A stretch of 33,843 nt of DNA from Candidatus Ornithoclostridium excrementipullorum (lineage in GTDB: Bacteria > Bacillota > Clostridia > Christensenellales > UBA3700). This document shows, piece by piece, positions 1-7,625 of this stretch. Below the pieces are notes generated by a model. That model was not told where the DNA came from. It did no database searches and saw only the letters and a program-made list of their open reading frames with translations. Position numbers and translations under genes: made by a program. Position 1 is the stretch's first letter, and each line of letters begins with the position of its first letter. The stretch is taken from positions 1-33,843 of the forward strand of contig DVKK01000038.1 of NCBI GenBank assembly GCA_018716085.1, written 5' to 3'.

Positions 1-175
1 CGACCTTCTTTATCCTCTTTTCCAATCTCACCGCGTCGATCATCACGGACGAGCCGCATTTAAGACACTTCATTCTCACGTCAGCCCCCGTGCGCGTCAC
101 GAGCCATTCGCAGCCGCCGCAAGGGTGGTTTTTCTTCGTGACGACAGTATCGCCGACTGCGTATTTTATACCCAT
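1..175 (-). CDS. DUF951 domain-containing protein (3' end cut by window edge)
   Basis: Reading the minus strand from an ATG at 175-173 gives 58 residues before the window ends. The protein opens with a VGDTVVTKK strand, then HPCGGCEW, a GADVRMKC turn and CLKCG, and ends with EKRIKK. This order (GD-V-KK, HPC, GAD-R-KC, CGxxVM, EKRIKK) is the DUF951 signature. The four cysteines (19, 22, 37, 40) form two CxxC pairs, which suggests a small zinc ribbon. DUF951 proteins are about 60-70 residues, so nearly all of this one is visible. Its start overlaps the end of the upstream hydrolase-like gene by 10 bases, so the two are probably co-transcribed and translationally coupled. No good Shine-Dalgarno precedes it. 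The biochemical role of the family is unknown. Confidence 0.85.
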   Translation of the reverse strand, partial: MGIKYAVGDTVVTKKNHPCGGCEWLVTRTGADVRMKCLKCGSSVMIDAVRLEKRIKKV

Positions 176-1812
176 AATATATTCTTGACCACGCAGCCGT
201 TCATTTTCTCGAAGATCAATCCTTTTATACCGTTCCAGTCGCGCAGGGGTTTGAGTTCCTCGGTCTTGAACATCGAAGGGGAGAGAGAGCATTTGGTCCA
301 TTCTCCGCCTTTGAGCCGGCACACCGCGCCGTAACTGCGGGTCTCGCCGTTCTCCTTGGAGATCACGCGTACCGCGAAATCTCTGTCGTTATCGCTGCAA
401 GCGTCGAATTGCAGCAGACTGGAATCGCTGCGGAAATATTTGTCCTCTCCGACCGCGTAGGTGGTCAGATCGGCGTTGCCGCAGCTTATGCCCGCTATGC
501 CGAACGCGCCTTCTTTGAGGAATGGCTTTTCTCCCGTCAGATATTCGGATGGACTGTCCGCCGCGAATTCGCCGAGCCCCGTCTTGCGTTCGTAGACTAT
601 ATGGCTTTTGCGGACGGGCTCCTTTATCGTCTCCGCGTCTGTGCGCAGGTATGCGACGTAAGAGGAAAGCGCCACGCCGTCGGGATATTCCGCGGTCACA
701 TAACAGAAGACCGACTCGGCATAGTCCGCAACGGGGATTATGCAGCGGGCGGTGCCGTTGCCCACATCCATCGGATGCCAGTTGCGCAGAGCGGAATCGT
801 ATTCGTTGTAGGCGTAATAAAGCGTGAGCTTTATCTCGGGCGAATGCGACGGGAAGTCGATGTTGGCGCCTATATATCCGTCGCGCTGTTCCAGCGTCAC
901 TTCGGGAGAGGCATAGGCTTCGCCGTCCGTTCCTATACCGCGTATGAAAGCCGACAGAGTAGTCAGCCACGACAGCGGCAGTATGGTGTTGCAGTTGGGA
1001 TAATACGTCTTGTATACGCGATCGTTCCGCACGAAAGACAGCGTGGCTTCCACTCGGTCCACGCTCGTCATCGTGTTGTTGGAGCCGCTCACGTACAGAC
1101 AGGGGCATTTTACGAATTTGGCGTAACTCTGAGCCGCACAGCCCATAAGCCAGCGCTCGCGTTCGTCGGTCGCCTCCGGTTCGCGTCTGTTGTCGTCGAA
1201 ACGGAAAATGCCTTCGTATTCGCGCCAGCCGGCGTTGCATATAGATACGAGCCCCGCGACGCGTTCGTCCGTCGCCGCGCATTGCCATACCATGTCCGCG
1301 CCGATCCCCGCGCCTACGAGAACTATTTCCGTATTCGGAAGTACGCTTTTGACGAAGGTGACCGTACGCCTCAGCACTTTGCTCCACAGATATTGGCACG
1401 ATCCCTCGGCGGACGGATCGGCCTTGTCGAAGTGCGCGTTCCCTTCGCCGTATTTGCCCCATGCGAGAGAGGAGGGATACGACGATCTGCCCGAAGTGCC
1501 GAAACCGATCGCCGAATAGTCCGCTACCACTAAGCCCGCGCCAAGTTCGTCGACCAGGGTGACAAACGGCTTGGGAACGGTCGGATCCCACGGCTCGCCG
1601 ACAAAGATCACGGTCTTGTCCGCTTCGGGGCGGAGTTCGCCTGCGGCAAATATGCGCACGACGCCGTCGTCCGCCTTTTCGGCGTCGAAATACGCTCCGA
1701 AATCAAAAAAGCCGTCGCGTTTTTCGTATTTTACGAAAGACGTTCTCAACGGCATACGGGCAGGATCGTAATCCTGCCAGAGTTGAGTCGGAGTCAGTAT
1801 AAAGTTTTTCAT
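166..1812 (-). CDS. Alpha/beta-hydrolase-fold protein without a nucleophile, with C-terminal beta domain
   Basis: The 548-residue product starts at an ATG (1812-1810) that sits 7 bases after a TATAAT box; 36 codons of open frame further upstream lie across the promoter and are rejected. Residues 65-260 have alpha/beta hydrolase features: a VIFVGEPWDP strand, ADYSAIGFGTSGRS like an oxyanion/loop region, and LVGAGIGADM at the nucleophile elbow. There the usual GxSxG is GAGIG (167-171), with Gly169 where Ser should be. The later LYVSGSNNT and YYPNCNT segments stand where the catalytic Asp and His are normally found, and no His is obvious. Residues from about 300 look beta-rich, like a carbohydrate-binding or jelly-roll module. 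There is no signal peptide. It may be a non-catalytic binding protein or a divergent esterase; substrate unknown. It is followed by the DUF951 gene with a 10-base overlap. Confidence 0.75.
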   Translation of the reverse strand: MKNFILTPTQLWQDYDPARMPLRTSFVKYEKRDGFFDFGAYFDAEKADDGVVRIFAAGELRPEADKTVIFVGEPWDPTVPKPFVTLVDELGAGLVVADYSAIGFGTSGRSSYPSSLAWGKYGEGNAHFDKADPSAEGSCQYLWSKVLRRTVTFVKSVLPNTEIVLVGAGIGADMVWQCAATDERVAGLVSICNAGWREYEGIFRFDDNRREPEATDERERWLMGCAAQSYAKFVKCPCLYVSGSNNTMTSVDRVEATLSFVRNDRVYKTYYPNCNTILPLSWLTTLSAFIRGIGTDGEAYASPEVTLEQRDGYIGANIDFPSHSPEIKLTLYYAYNEYDSALRNWHPMDVGNGTARCIIPVADYAESVFCYVTAEYPDGVALSSYVAYLRTDAETIKEPVRKSHIVYERKTGLGEFAADSPSEYLTGEKPFLKEGAFGIAGISCGNADLTTYAVGEDKYFRSDSSLLQFDACSDNDRDFAVRVISKENGETRSYGAVCRLKGGEWTKCSLSPSMFKTEELKPLRDWNGIKGLIFEKMNGCVVKNILWV

Positions 1813-1819
1813 AGCTAAT

Positions 1820-1848
1820 ATTATACAGTCGCGCAAAAGAAAAAGCAA
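1820..1848 (-). promoter_or_regulatory. Sigma-A promoter of the hydrolase-like gene; probable leaderless start
   Basis: On the minus strand, TTGCTT (1848-1843) is followed by 17 bases and TATAAT (1825-1820). Only 7 bases separate TATAAT from the ATG at 1812, so transcription should begin at or next to the start codon. There is no room for a ribosome binding site, which points to a leaderless mRNA. Confidence 0.7.
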
Positions 1849-1876
1849 CCCTTGGCGCGTTTTTATTCGCGCCGCG

Positions 1877-1905
1877 TTATTATCCGACCGGACTTTGCAT
1901 ATATT
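1877..1905 (+). promoter_or_regulatory. Possible promoter of the small Cys-rich gene
   Basis: TTATTA (1877-1882), 17 bases, then TATATT (1900-1905). This lies 31 bases before the GTG start at 1937 and is divergent from the promoter at 1820-1848. The -35 match is weak; the spacing is ideal. Confidence 0.4.
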
Positions 1906-1936
1906 GTACGGAATTTGCATCGACGGAGGGTGAAAA

Positions 1937-2368
1937 GTGGACGATTTCGACGACGACGCTATATGCGACGACGCGGCGATAGCCGATATGAACAGAGAAT
2001 ACGCTTGCAGAAGATCGAGGGAAAACGCGCTTGATCCGGACGCGGGCAGGGGGGCTCTGCCCGAGGGGGTCTGCGCGGTGTGCAGAGAGTGCGCCGCAAC
2101 GCTTACTTTCTGTCTGGATTACTGTTCCGACGACAGGGAGAGGGAGATACTCGTAGCGGCGGCGGACACGCTTGCGGCGGCGGGAGGTCAGCCGTCGGCG
2201 CCTCCGGCGGACAGATTTTCCAGATCGCCTCAGACGCAGGTCAAAACGTGCGCCGCGAGGATATGCCGCGCCGCCCGTTCGGTATGTTCGGAACGCACGC
2301 CGCAGGCTCTTTATTGGAGCGTAAGGCTGTTGTGTACGTCGACGGAACTGATGTCGATGTTTTTGTAA
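1937..2368 (+). CDS. Small acidic, Cys-rich hypothetical protein
   Basis: The 143-residue frame opens with GTG at 1937, seven or so bases after a good GGAGGGTG ribosome binding site. This start is preferred to a later overlapping frame at 2080, which has none. The N-terminus is very acidic (MDDFDDD). The middle has a cluster of cysteines (GVCAVCRECAATLTFCLDYC, about residues 45-64) and the C-terminal third adds several more, with a helical, Arg-rich tail. There is no signal peptide and no convincing membrane segment. I do not recognise the family. It lies alone between a divergent hydrolase-like gene and a convergent DUF378 gene, and ends just before a strong bidirectional terminator. The cysteines could bind a metal; that is only a guess from composition. 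Confidence 0.6.
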   Translation: MDDFDDDAICDDAAIADMNREYACRRSRENALDPDAGRGALPEGVCAVCRECAATLTFCLDYCSDDREREILVAAADTLAAAGGQPSAPPADRFSRSPQTQVKTCAARICRAARSVCSERTPQALYWSVRLLCTSTELMSMFL

Positions 2369-2431
2369 ATTTACGTGTCCGTGTAGGTATTATCGCTATA
2401 TTGCCATTCGGGCAGGCGCTGCCGCGCTGCG

Positions 2432-2458
2432 AAAAACGGCGGCAGCGCCGCCGTTTTT
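2432..2458. terminator. Bidirectional intrinsic terminator between convergent genes
   Basis: A perfect 12-bp inverted repeat (2432-2443 and 2447-2458) with a 3-base loop. Its outer arms are A5 and T5, so it ends in a U-run when read either way. It serves both the gene ending at 2368 on the plus strand and the DUF378 gene ending at 2465 on the minus strand. Confidence 0.85.
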
Positions 2459-2464
2459 CCGCGA

Positions 2465-2710
2465 TCAGGCGTGCTCTCTTTTTACGTTGCCCTTTTCTAT
2501 CGCGTTGATCCTCTTGGGACTGAACTTGTTGTATATCAGATATACGACGGTCCATATACCGGCGAGTCCGACGATAGCGTAAAGTATCCTCGCGCCGACG
2601 TACGCTTCGCTGGTGAATATCCAGTTGATGAAATTGAAGTCGAAAATTCCGACGCTCAACCAGTTAAGCGCACCGACGATCAAAAGGATCAATGCAAGTA
2701 TCGTGATCAT
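2465..2710 (-). CDS. DUF378 domain-containing small membrane protein
   Basis: This 81-residue protein has two hydrophobic segments, about residues 3-24 and 40-63, joined by a loop with FNFINWIF, followed by a basic tail (KFSPKRINAIEKGNVKREHA). The pattern LALILLIVGALNWLSVGIF...ARILYAIVGLAGIW is that of the DUF378 family (YuzA-like membrane proteins), whose usual length is 60-80 residues. The start is fixed by a near-perfect AAGGAGGTG ribosome binding site 5 bases before the ATG at 2710. It is a single gene read toward the shared terminator at 2432-2458. The family has no firmly established function. Confidence 0.88.
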   Translation of the reverse strand: MITILALILLIVGALNWLSVGIFDFNFINWIFTSEAYVGARILYAIVGLAGIWTVVYLIYNKFSPKRINAIEKGNVKREHA

Positions 2711-2836
2711 TGCGCCACCTCCTTATCTTTATACCATTAGTTTGTTTTGACCGTCGCAAAATATGCGCGCGCCGTCGGGCGCCGTGTTGCCGTGATTCGC
2801 CGAACGCAACGCGGGAGGTTTTCCTTTTCTTTGTGA

Positions 2837-2881
2837 TAGAATACTCCGTTAAAGCCTCCGTAACGCCCGAAGGACGGCTTT
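2837..2881 (+). promoter_or_regulatory. Extended -10 promoter and leader hairpin upstream of the zupT-like gene
   Basis: TGA-TAGAAT (box at 2837-2842) is an extended -10 without a recognisable -35. Just downstream, AAAGCC-TCC (2851-2859) can pair with GGA-C-GGCTTT (2872-2881), giving a hairpin at the 5' end of the expected transcript, followed by a short T-rich stretch. It could act as an attenuator or simply stabilise the mRNA. Confidence 0.4.
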
Positions 2882-2913
2882 TATATACTGAAAAGAGAGA
2901 CAAAGGAGAGAAG

Positions 2914-3714
2914 ATGGATATACTCACGGCATTCGCGCTGACGCTCGTTGCGGGGCTCAGCACCGGTATAGGCGGTTTTGCGGCGTTTTTCACGAGAAGT
3001 ACGAACAACAAATTCCTTTCGGTCAGCCTCGGCTTTTCGGCGGGAGTCATGATATACGTTTCGATGACGGAGATATTGGGCGAGGCGGGGAACAGGCTCG
3101 GCGGCGCTCTCGGCTCCGCAGAGGGGGCGTGGATAACTGCGGCGGCGTTTTTCGGAGGGATGCTTTTCATCGCCGTGATAGACAGGCTGATCCCTCAACG
3201 CGAAAATCCGCACGAACTCGTTTCGCTGTCGGACAAGGACGAGGGGGAGGAGATCGTCAAAACGCGGCGCCTGATGCGCACCGGCGTTCTTTCCGCCGTG
3301 GCGATAGCGATACACAATTTTCCCGAAGGGCTCGCTACGTTCGTGTCCGCGTTGCAGGAACCCGAAATAGCCGTGCCCGTGGTAGCGGCGATAGCCATAC
3401 ACAACATTCCCGAAGGTATTGCGGTCGCCGTGCCGATATATAGGGGAACGGGTTCGCGCAAAAAAGCGTTCTTTTATTCGCTTCTGTCGGGGCTTGCCGA
3501 GCCTCTCGGTGCGCTTATCGGCTGGCTCATACTGATGCCGGTCATGAACGACGCCGTGTTCGGCGCGATATATGCGGCGGTCGCGGGCATAATGGTCTTC
3601 GTCGCGCTCGACGAACTTCTGCCCGCCGCCCGGGAGTACGGCAAACATCATCTGTCCATATACGGACTGATAGCGGGTATGGCGGTGATGGCGGTATCTC
3701 TGATCTTGCTCTGA
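2914..3714 (+). CDS. zupT: ZIP family divalent metal transporter (ZupT-like)
   Basis: The 266-residue integral membrane protein starts at ATG 2914 behind an AAAGGAGA ribosome binding site; the longer open frame upstream covers the leader and is rejected. About eight hydrophobic segments are visible. The two ZIP metal-site motifs are clear: HNFPEG at 134-139 and HNIPEG at 163-168, matching paired helices 4 and 5 of ZupT/GufA-type transporters, which import zinc and often iron, manganese or cobalt into the cytoplasm. A charged cytoplasmic loop (about 95-118) separates helices 3 and 4 and has little histidine, unlike many eukaryotic ZIPs. It is transcribed alone. A hairpin in its short leader may play a part in control, but no known metal riboswitch is recognisable. 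Confidence 0.9.
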   Translation: MDILTAFALTLVAGLSTGIGGFAAFFTRSTNNKFLSVSLGFSAGVMIYVSMTEILGEAGNRLGGALGSAEGAWITAAAFFGGMLFIAVIDRLIPQRENPHELVSLSDKDEGEEIVKTRRLMRTGVLSAVAIAIHNFPEGLATFVSALQEPEIAVPVVAAIAIHNIPEGIAVAVPIYRGTGSRKKAFFYSLLSGLAEPLGALIGWLILMPVMNDAVFGAIYAAVAGIMVFVALDELLPAAREYGKHHLSIYGLIAGMAVMAVSLILL

Positions 3715-3765
3715 CGAGGCGCAAGCAGGGCGGCGTGCGGTACGCTTCGTGAATTTTGCGACCGC

Positions 3766-3779
3766 CCCGCATATGCGGG
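3766..3779. repeat. Perfect 14-bp palindrome between convergent genes
   Basis: CCCGCATATGCGGG is a perfect palindrome in the 167-base gap between the zupT-like gene and the lipoprotein gene. It could be a protein-binding site or part of a terminator for the plus-strand gene, though no T-run follows. Confidence 0.35.
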
Positions 3780-3827
3780 ATCGCGTTCGCACGGTCCGTG
3801 TTTGCGGACAGCCGCCTTGATAAGTGC

Positions 3828-3857
3828 AAAAAGCGGGCGCGCCGTGTGCGCGCCCGC
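3828..3857 (-). terminator. Intrinsic terminator of the lipoprotein gene at 3882-5051
   Basis: GCGGGCGCGC (3833-3842) pairs with GCGCGCCCGC (3848-3857) around a 5-base loop. Read on the minus strand, the stem is followed by TTTTT (3832-3828), 25 bases past the stop codon. Confidence 0.85.
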
Positions 3858-3881
3858 CGTCTTGCCATGCAGGTCTTACCG

Positions 3882-5051
3882 TCATCGTTCGCGGTGGCTC
3901 ACGCTCACTCCGTCAAAGAGAGTATCCCCGTCGTTTATCGTCAGATTGGCGAGGGCTCCGTTCCTTTCGGTATAGACTGCGTTCCCGCTTGCGGTGGGAC
4001 CGACGTATTCTCCGAAGTAGAGCTGCACGTTGCGGTTATTGCCGTTCTGTTGATACCAGACCGCCGCCGTCATCGTATATCTGTGTCCGATCACGTAGTC
4101 GATCGTTACGATCTCGTTTTCGAAATCAGTCTGATCCGCGTTCAGATCGAGTCTGTAACTCTCGGTCGCGAATCCGAACTCGGGAGCCGACCCGTATATA
4201 TAGTCGCGGTCGGTCACGTTGAAATTGATATAAACCGTGGACAGGTCTACGTCGTCGGGCAGGTAATTGCCTCTTATAAGATCGTCGAGGTCGAATCTGA
4301 GATCGAACGAGAACTGCGCCGTATCGAGCGTCCCGGGGACGATGGTACCGTATTCGGTAACGGTAACGTACTTTGCGATAGTACGGTCGTTGTCGGTATC
4401 GTTAAATACGAGAGTCGCGGAACCGGCGGATACTTTCGACAGGTCGACCGTGAACGCCGCGCTCGTGTATTGTCCGTTATTGAGACCGCTTGTCGACCGC
4501 ACTCCCGATATCGCGTCGGCGGGGATCACGGCTTCGTTGGTCGAATATACTTCTGCGTATTCCAGGTTGCCGTCACTATTGATCGAAGCGTTGATACGGT
4601 CGTTGCCGAAATGTATTTCGTAGGTCTGGCTGCCGTATTCGTAAGGGGCGATCTGCGCGGGCGCGGAGATCCACGTCATGCCGTCGTCCTCGTCTACGCT
4701 TACCCCCGAATCTTCGACGGTTATCTCTACCGTTACGTCTTCGTCGGGCATGGCGAAAGAATAAGTACCGTCTGTATTGGCGGTGCACGCCTTATCGTTG
4801 TACTCGACCGAAGCTATGTCCAGCCATGCGGGGGCGTCCACGGTCACGGTCACGTTTACTCCGGCGGTCGCCGTGGTAGCGCTGGCCCTTGCGTCGACCC
4901 CGTCGGGAGCTTCGACCGTCACCGAATGCGGCGTCGGGTCGGTACCTTCTCCGCCGGACGGATCGGGCTCTCCGTCGTCGCAGGCGGCGAAAGATACGGA
5001 CATCGCCAGCACAGTCAGCAGGCACAATGCCAATTTCGTGAATTTTTTCAT
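3882..5051 (-). CDS. Secreted lipoprotein with a divergent InlB/Flg_new-type beta repeat
   Basis: The 389-residue product begins at ATG 5051; the 15 codons of open frame before it are upstream of the ribosome binding site (AAGGAGG in the leader). A lipoprotein signal is clear: basic MKKFTK, a hydrophobic run, and the lipobox FAAC with Cys24. A Ser/Thr/Pro/Gly-rich linker follows. Residues about 42-110 end in YSFAMPDEDVTVEITVED, the hallmark of the bacterial beta-repeat found in Listeria/Bacteroides-like surface proteins. The rest (110-389) is beta-rich and Asn/Asp-rich with no recognised domain. It is probably anchored to the outer face of the membrane, with an unknown ligand or partner. It is monocistronic, with its own promoter and terminator. 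Confidence 0.82.
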   Translation of the reverse strand: MKKFTKLALCLLTVLAMSVSFAACDDGEPDPSGGEGTDPTPHSVTVEAPDGVDARASATTATAGVNVTVTVDAPAWLDIASVEYNDKACTANTDGTYSFAMPDEDVTVEITVEDSGVSVDEDDGMTWISAPAQIAPYEYGSQTYEIHFGNDRINASINSDGNLEYAEVYSTNEAVIPADAISGVRSTSGLNNGQYTSAAFTVDLSKVSAGSATLVFNDTDNDRTIAKYVTVTEYGTIVPGTLDTAQFSFDLRFDLDDLIRGNYLPDDVDLSTVYINFNVTDRDYIYGSAPEFGFATESYRLDLNADQTDFENEIVTIDYVIGHRYTMTAAVWYQQNGNNRNVQLYFGEYVGPTASGNAVYTERNGALANLTINDGDTLFDGVSVSHRER

Positions 5052-5070
5052 GTTTCCTATTATCCTCCTT

Positions 5071-5089
5071 GGAGCGGCAGTACCGCTCC
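5071..5089 (-). other. Leader hairpin next to the ribosome binding site
   Basis: GGAGCGG and CCGCTCC (7-bp stem, 5-base loop) lie in the untranslated leader of the lipoprotein gene, directly upstream of its AAGGAGG site. It may protect the mRNA 5' end; a regulatory role is unproven. Confidence 0.4.
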
Positions 5090-5097
5090 GTGACAAT

Positions 5098-5126
5098 ATT
5101 ATATCATGTCTGCAAGAGGATTACAA
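5098..5126 (-). promoter_or_regulatory. Sigma-A promoter of the lipoprotein gene
   Basis: On the minus strand, TTGTAA (5126-5121), 17 bases, and TATAAT (5103-5098), giving a leader of about 40 bases before the ATG at 5051. Confidence 0.75.
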
Positions 5127-5275
5127 TACTGTCACGTGCGCTGCGACCGCGTGCGAACGGAGCAAAACCGCCGTGCGGCGTACAGACGGCAGGTCGAGGT
5201 TTGAACGTCGCTTATGAAAAGCGACCGCTCTGCGGGCGTTCATATAACCTATATGGAATAAAAATAAACAATATA

Positions 5276-5304
5276 TTGACATCGCCCGATATCTGTGATA
5301 TCTT
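5276..5304 (+). promoter_or_regulatory. Sigma-A promoter of the ABC exporter operon, overlapping a GATATC repeat
   Basis: TTGACA (5276-5281), 17 bases, TATCTT (5299-5304). The spacer and -10 contain two GATATC palindromes separated by three bases, a possible repressor site. The leader of about 90 bases holds a hairpin (GCGACTC / GAGTCGC around 5346-5370). This accounts for most of the 349-base gap between 5051 and 5401, where no gene is visible. Confidence 0.65.
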
Positions 5305-5400
5305 AAAAACGTAACAGGGATAAATTCCGATAATCGCAAGGCGGCGACTCTTTTTCGATCCGAGTCGCGTCGACGCGATAAGGGGGCTCACGGTCACGAC

Positions 5401-6438
5401 ATGAAAACATTGAGATTTATAGGATCCTATATATCCGAAACGATACGGAGAAATCCCGTTACCGTTCTGCTTATAGTCATATGTACGGTAGTGGGCGGTT
5501 ATTTGTCCTCCGTGGTTTACGGATTGATGAAGATGGAAGTCGGCAGCGTCGCAAGGATGTTCGTGCCCACATATACCGTTTCGTACGACGGCGAAAAGAC
5601 CGAGGTTTCGGAGTTCTTGCGGTTTGCGGACATTCTGGCTGAGTACGATCCTTATGCGGAGCGCGGTTACGACGCCGCTTCGTCCGAATTGCAATACATA
5701 GAGATGTCGGTATGTTTCAACGACGGGACCGTGGACGAGGCGTTCGGCGGCAGGGTAATATTCGTGCTTTATCCCGGAGATATAATGGACCGCGAACGGA
5801 TAGACAGAGCCGATACCGTAACGGTACCGGCGCACATAGCGGAGGCTTACGGGATATCCGAGGGCGACGTCGTTTCCTTTTACGGGGCGAGGCTGACGGT
5901 CTCTTCCGTGGAGGAAGATATCCTTTATCCCGCCGTATCGTATAAGACGGCCACGGAGGCGATGACGAGCGGACGGACCGAGTTTTCTTTCGTACCGAAC
6001 AGAAAGCTGTCGGAAGCGGATAAAGAGGCTTTCGGAGCCCTCGGGTTGTCCGAACAGTCTCAGACTTACAGGATGCCGTTTTTGTTCATACTTTGCGTGC
6101 TCTTGTGCGCGCTGAACACCTTGATGAGCACGCGTTATATCTCCAAACGCGCCCGAAAAAAATATTCGGTGGCGAAAATGCTCGGAGCGGGCAACGGCAC
6201 TATAGCCGCGGCTATGCTGATCGAACAGGCGTTGTACGCGCTCGTCGGTACGTTTATAGGAGTCAGGATCGCGGCGGCGGTCGTGAAGAGCGCCGGATAT
6301 TTCGGTTTCGAGAGAGCTTTCGCTTTGACCGCGGGCGATATTTTCTGCATTGCGGCGGCAAATCTGCTTTTGATAATCGCCACCGGAGCGTACAGCGTTA
6401 TCAAAAGGGCGAGGGCTGTGCCCTGCGCGGAAGTATAG
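5401..6438 (+). CDS. ABC exporter permease, FtsX-like (first half)
   Basis: The 345-residue protein has the four-helix FtsX/MacB permease layout: one membrane segment near the N-terminus (about 20-42), a large extracytoplasmic domain (about 45-222), and three C-terminal segments (about 226-243, 268-295, 312-335). The short cytoplasmic stretch after helix 2 (RARKKYSVAKMLGAG) is the typical FtsX coupling region. The ribosome binding site is poor: a GGGGG lies 14 bases before the ATG, so the start is less certain than elsewhere. It is the first of three tightly packed genes with a second permease and a LolD/MacB-like ATPase. Such sets export peptides or lipoproteins or transmit mechanical signals; the substrate cannot be read from sequence. 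Confidence 0.75.
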   Translation: MKTLRFIGSYISETIRRNPVTVLLIVICTVVGGYLSSVVYGLMKMEVGSVARMFVPTYTVSYDGEKTEVSEFLRFADILAEYDPYAERGYDAASSELQYIEMSVCFNDGTVDEAFGGRVIFVLYPGDIMDRERIDRADTVTVPAHIAEAYGISEGDVVSFYGARLTVSSVEEDILYPAVSYKTATEAMTSGRTEFSFVPNRKLSEADKEAFGALGLSEQSQTYRMPFLFILCVLLCALNTLMSTRYISKRARKKYSVAKMLGAGNGTIAAAMLIEQALYALVGTFIGVRIAAAVVKSAGYFGFERAFALTAGDIFCIAAANLLLIIATGAYSVIKRARAVPCAEV

Positions 6439-6446
6439 GGGGCGGG

Positions 6447-7625
6447 ATGAATTATTTCAGATATCTTCTCGGCAAGTTTTCAAGACACAAAGCGGTGAAC
6501 TTTTTTATTTTCGCGGAGATATTCGTGTCTTTGTTCCTCGGGGCTATCGGTATCGACTGGCTCATAGGCGCGCAGGGCAAAGAAGAGGTCTATTCTCCCG
6601 AACTGTACGACGTTTCGATGTCGTCGTACCACGGCGACGCCGTTCCCGAGGATTTTTACGGAGAACTTTCCGGCAGGCACGGTTTCGTATATACCGCTTA
6701 CGGAAAACGCGACGGAGGATCGGACTCGGAGCTGTTCGTCGCGCTTGGCAGGACGGCGGCGGAATATTCGTGGCTGGATATTTCCGAAGGCAGATGGTTC
6801 GATACTTCGGCGGAGCGGGGAAACGAGATCCTGCAGGCGGTCGCCGACGACGTATATTGCCGAGTCAACGGCTGCGCTCTCGGCGACGTGCTGACGTTCG
6901 AAGTATTGAAAAACGACGGAAGTTATGACTCTCTCAGCGTCGAGATCGTTGGGGTCAACGCATATTCTTCGTCGAATATGTCCGTATATACGGCTCCGCA
7001 GGGGCTCGTCAACACGGACAGAAACAGCATATTCGGATATCTTTACGTGATGACTGACGACGGCGACGCGAGGTATTGTCTGACGGAAGAAACGATGCGG
7101 GAACACGGCGTGTTTTCGTCGAATTCGTGGGGTGCGGTATCGTATCGCATACAGGCGGGCGACAGGACGGTGTTTTCGGGAGACGGGTTCACTTTCATAG
7201 ACTCTTTGGGAGAGTTGTATGAAGACCAGGCCCGGAGCGCAAGGGACAGAAGCAACGCAATGCTCGTACTGAGCGTAGCGATAATATTGCTTTCCGTGTC
7301 TACGATACTGGCTTCTCACGTGATAATGCTTAACGCGCAGAAAAGAGAAAACGCGGCGGCATACGTCTGCGGACTTGACCGAAGAAGGGCGGTGGCGGCC
7401 GAGACCGTCAAAAACGCATTGCTTTTTGCGGTCCCGTTTTTGATATGTCTTGCCGTCGTGGGAGCGGGATCCGGCAGAGGAGGAAGTCTGCAGATAGAAG
7501 GCATGACGGGGTTCTGGATCACGGCGGGGATATTGTTTTCGGTATACGCCGCGACTTGTGCGGTAAGTCAGATAATTCTTGCCAAAACGCGCCCGACGGA
7601 CGGGTTTAAGGAGGATACGGTATGA
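6447..7625 (+). CDS. ABC exporter permease, FtsX-like (second half)
   Basis: The 392-residue protein starts at ATG 6447, 8 bases after the previous stop and behind a G-rich ribosome binding site; the long open frame back to 6093 only overlaps the upstream permease. It has a membrane segment at about 18-38, a large extracytoplasmic domain, and three C-terminal helices (about 265-290, 315-335 and 355-385), again the FtsX layout. It resembles the first permease in architecture but not closely in sequence, so the pair probably forms a heterodimer. Its TGA overlaps the ATG of the ATPase gene by four bases (ATGA), so the two are translationally coupled. Confidence 0.78.
   Translation: MNYFRYLLGKFSRHKAVNFFIFAEIFVSLFLGAIGIDWLIGAQGKEEVYSPELYDVSMSSYHGDAVPEDFYGELSGRHGFVYTAYGKRDGGSDSELFVALGRTAAEYSWLDISEGRWFDTSAERGNEILQAVADDVYCRVNGCALGDVLTFEVLKNDGSYDSLSVEIVGVNAYSSSNMSVYTAPQGLVNTDRNSIFGYLYVMTDDGDARYCLTEETMREHGVFSSNSWGAVSYRIQAGDRTVFSGDGFTFIDSLGELYEDQARSARDRSNAMLVLSVAIILLSVSTILASHVIMLNAQKRENAAAYVCGLDRRRAVAAETVKNALLFAVPFLICLAVVGAGSGRGGSLQIEGMTGFWITAGILFSVYAATCAVSQIILAKTRPTDGFKEDTV

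Noticed and set aside
3756-5093. 445-codon plus-strand frame over the lipoprotein gene
   Set aside because: The minus strand has a clear lipoprotein signal, a repeat domain, a promoter and a terminator; the plus-strand product has no recognisable features.
6093-6446. N-terminal extension of the second FtsX-like permease back to 6093
   Set aside because: It overlaps the first permease in another frame and is Arg-rich without features; ATG 6447 has a ribosome binding site and starts an N-terminal membrane segment.
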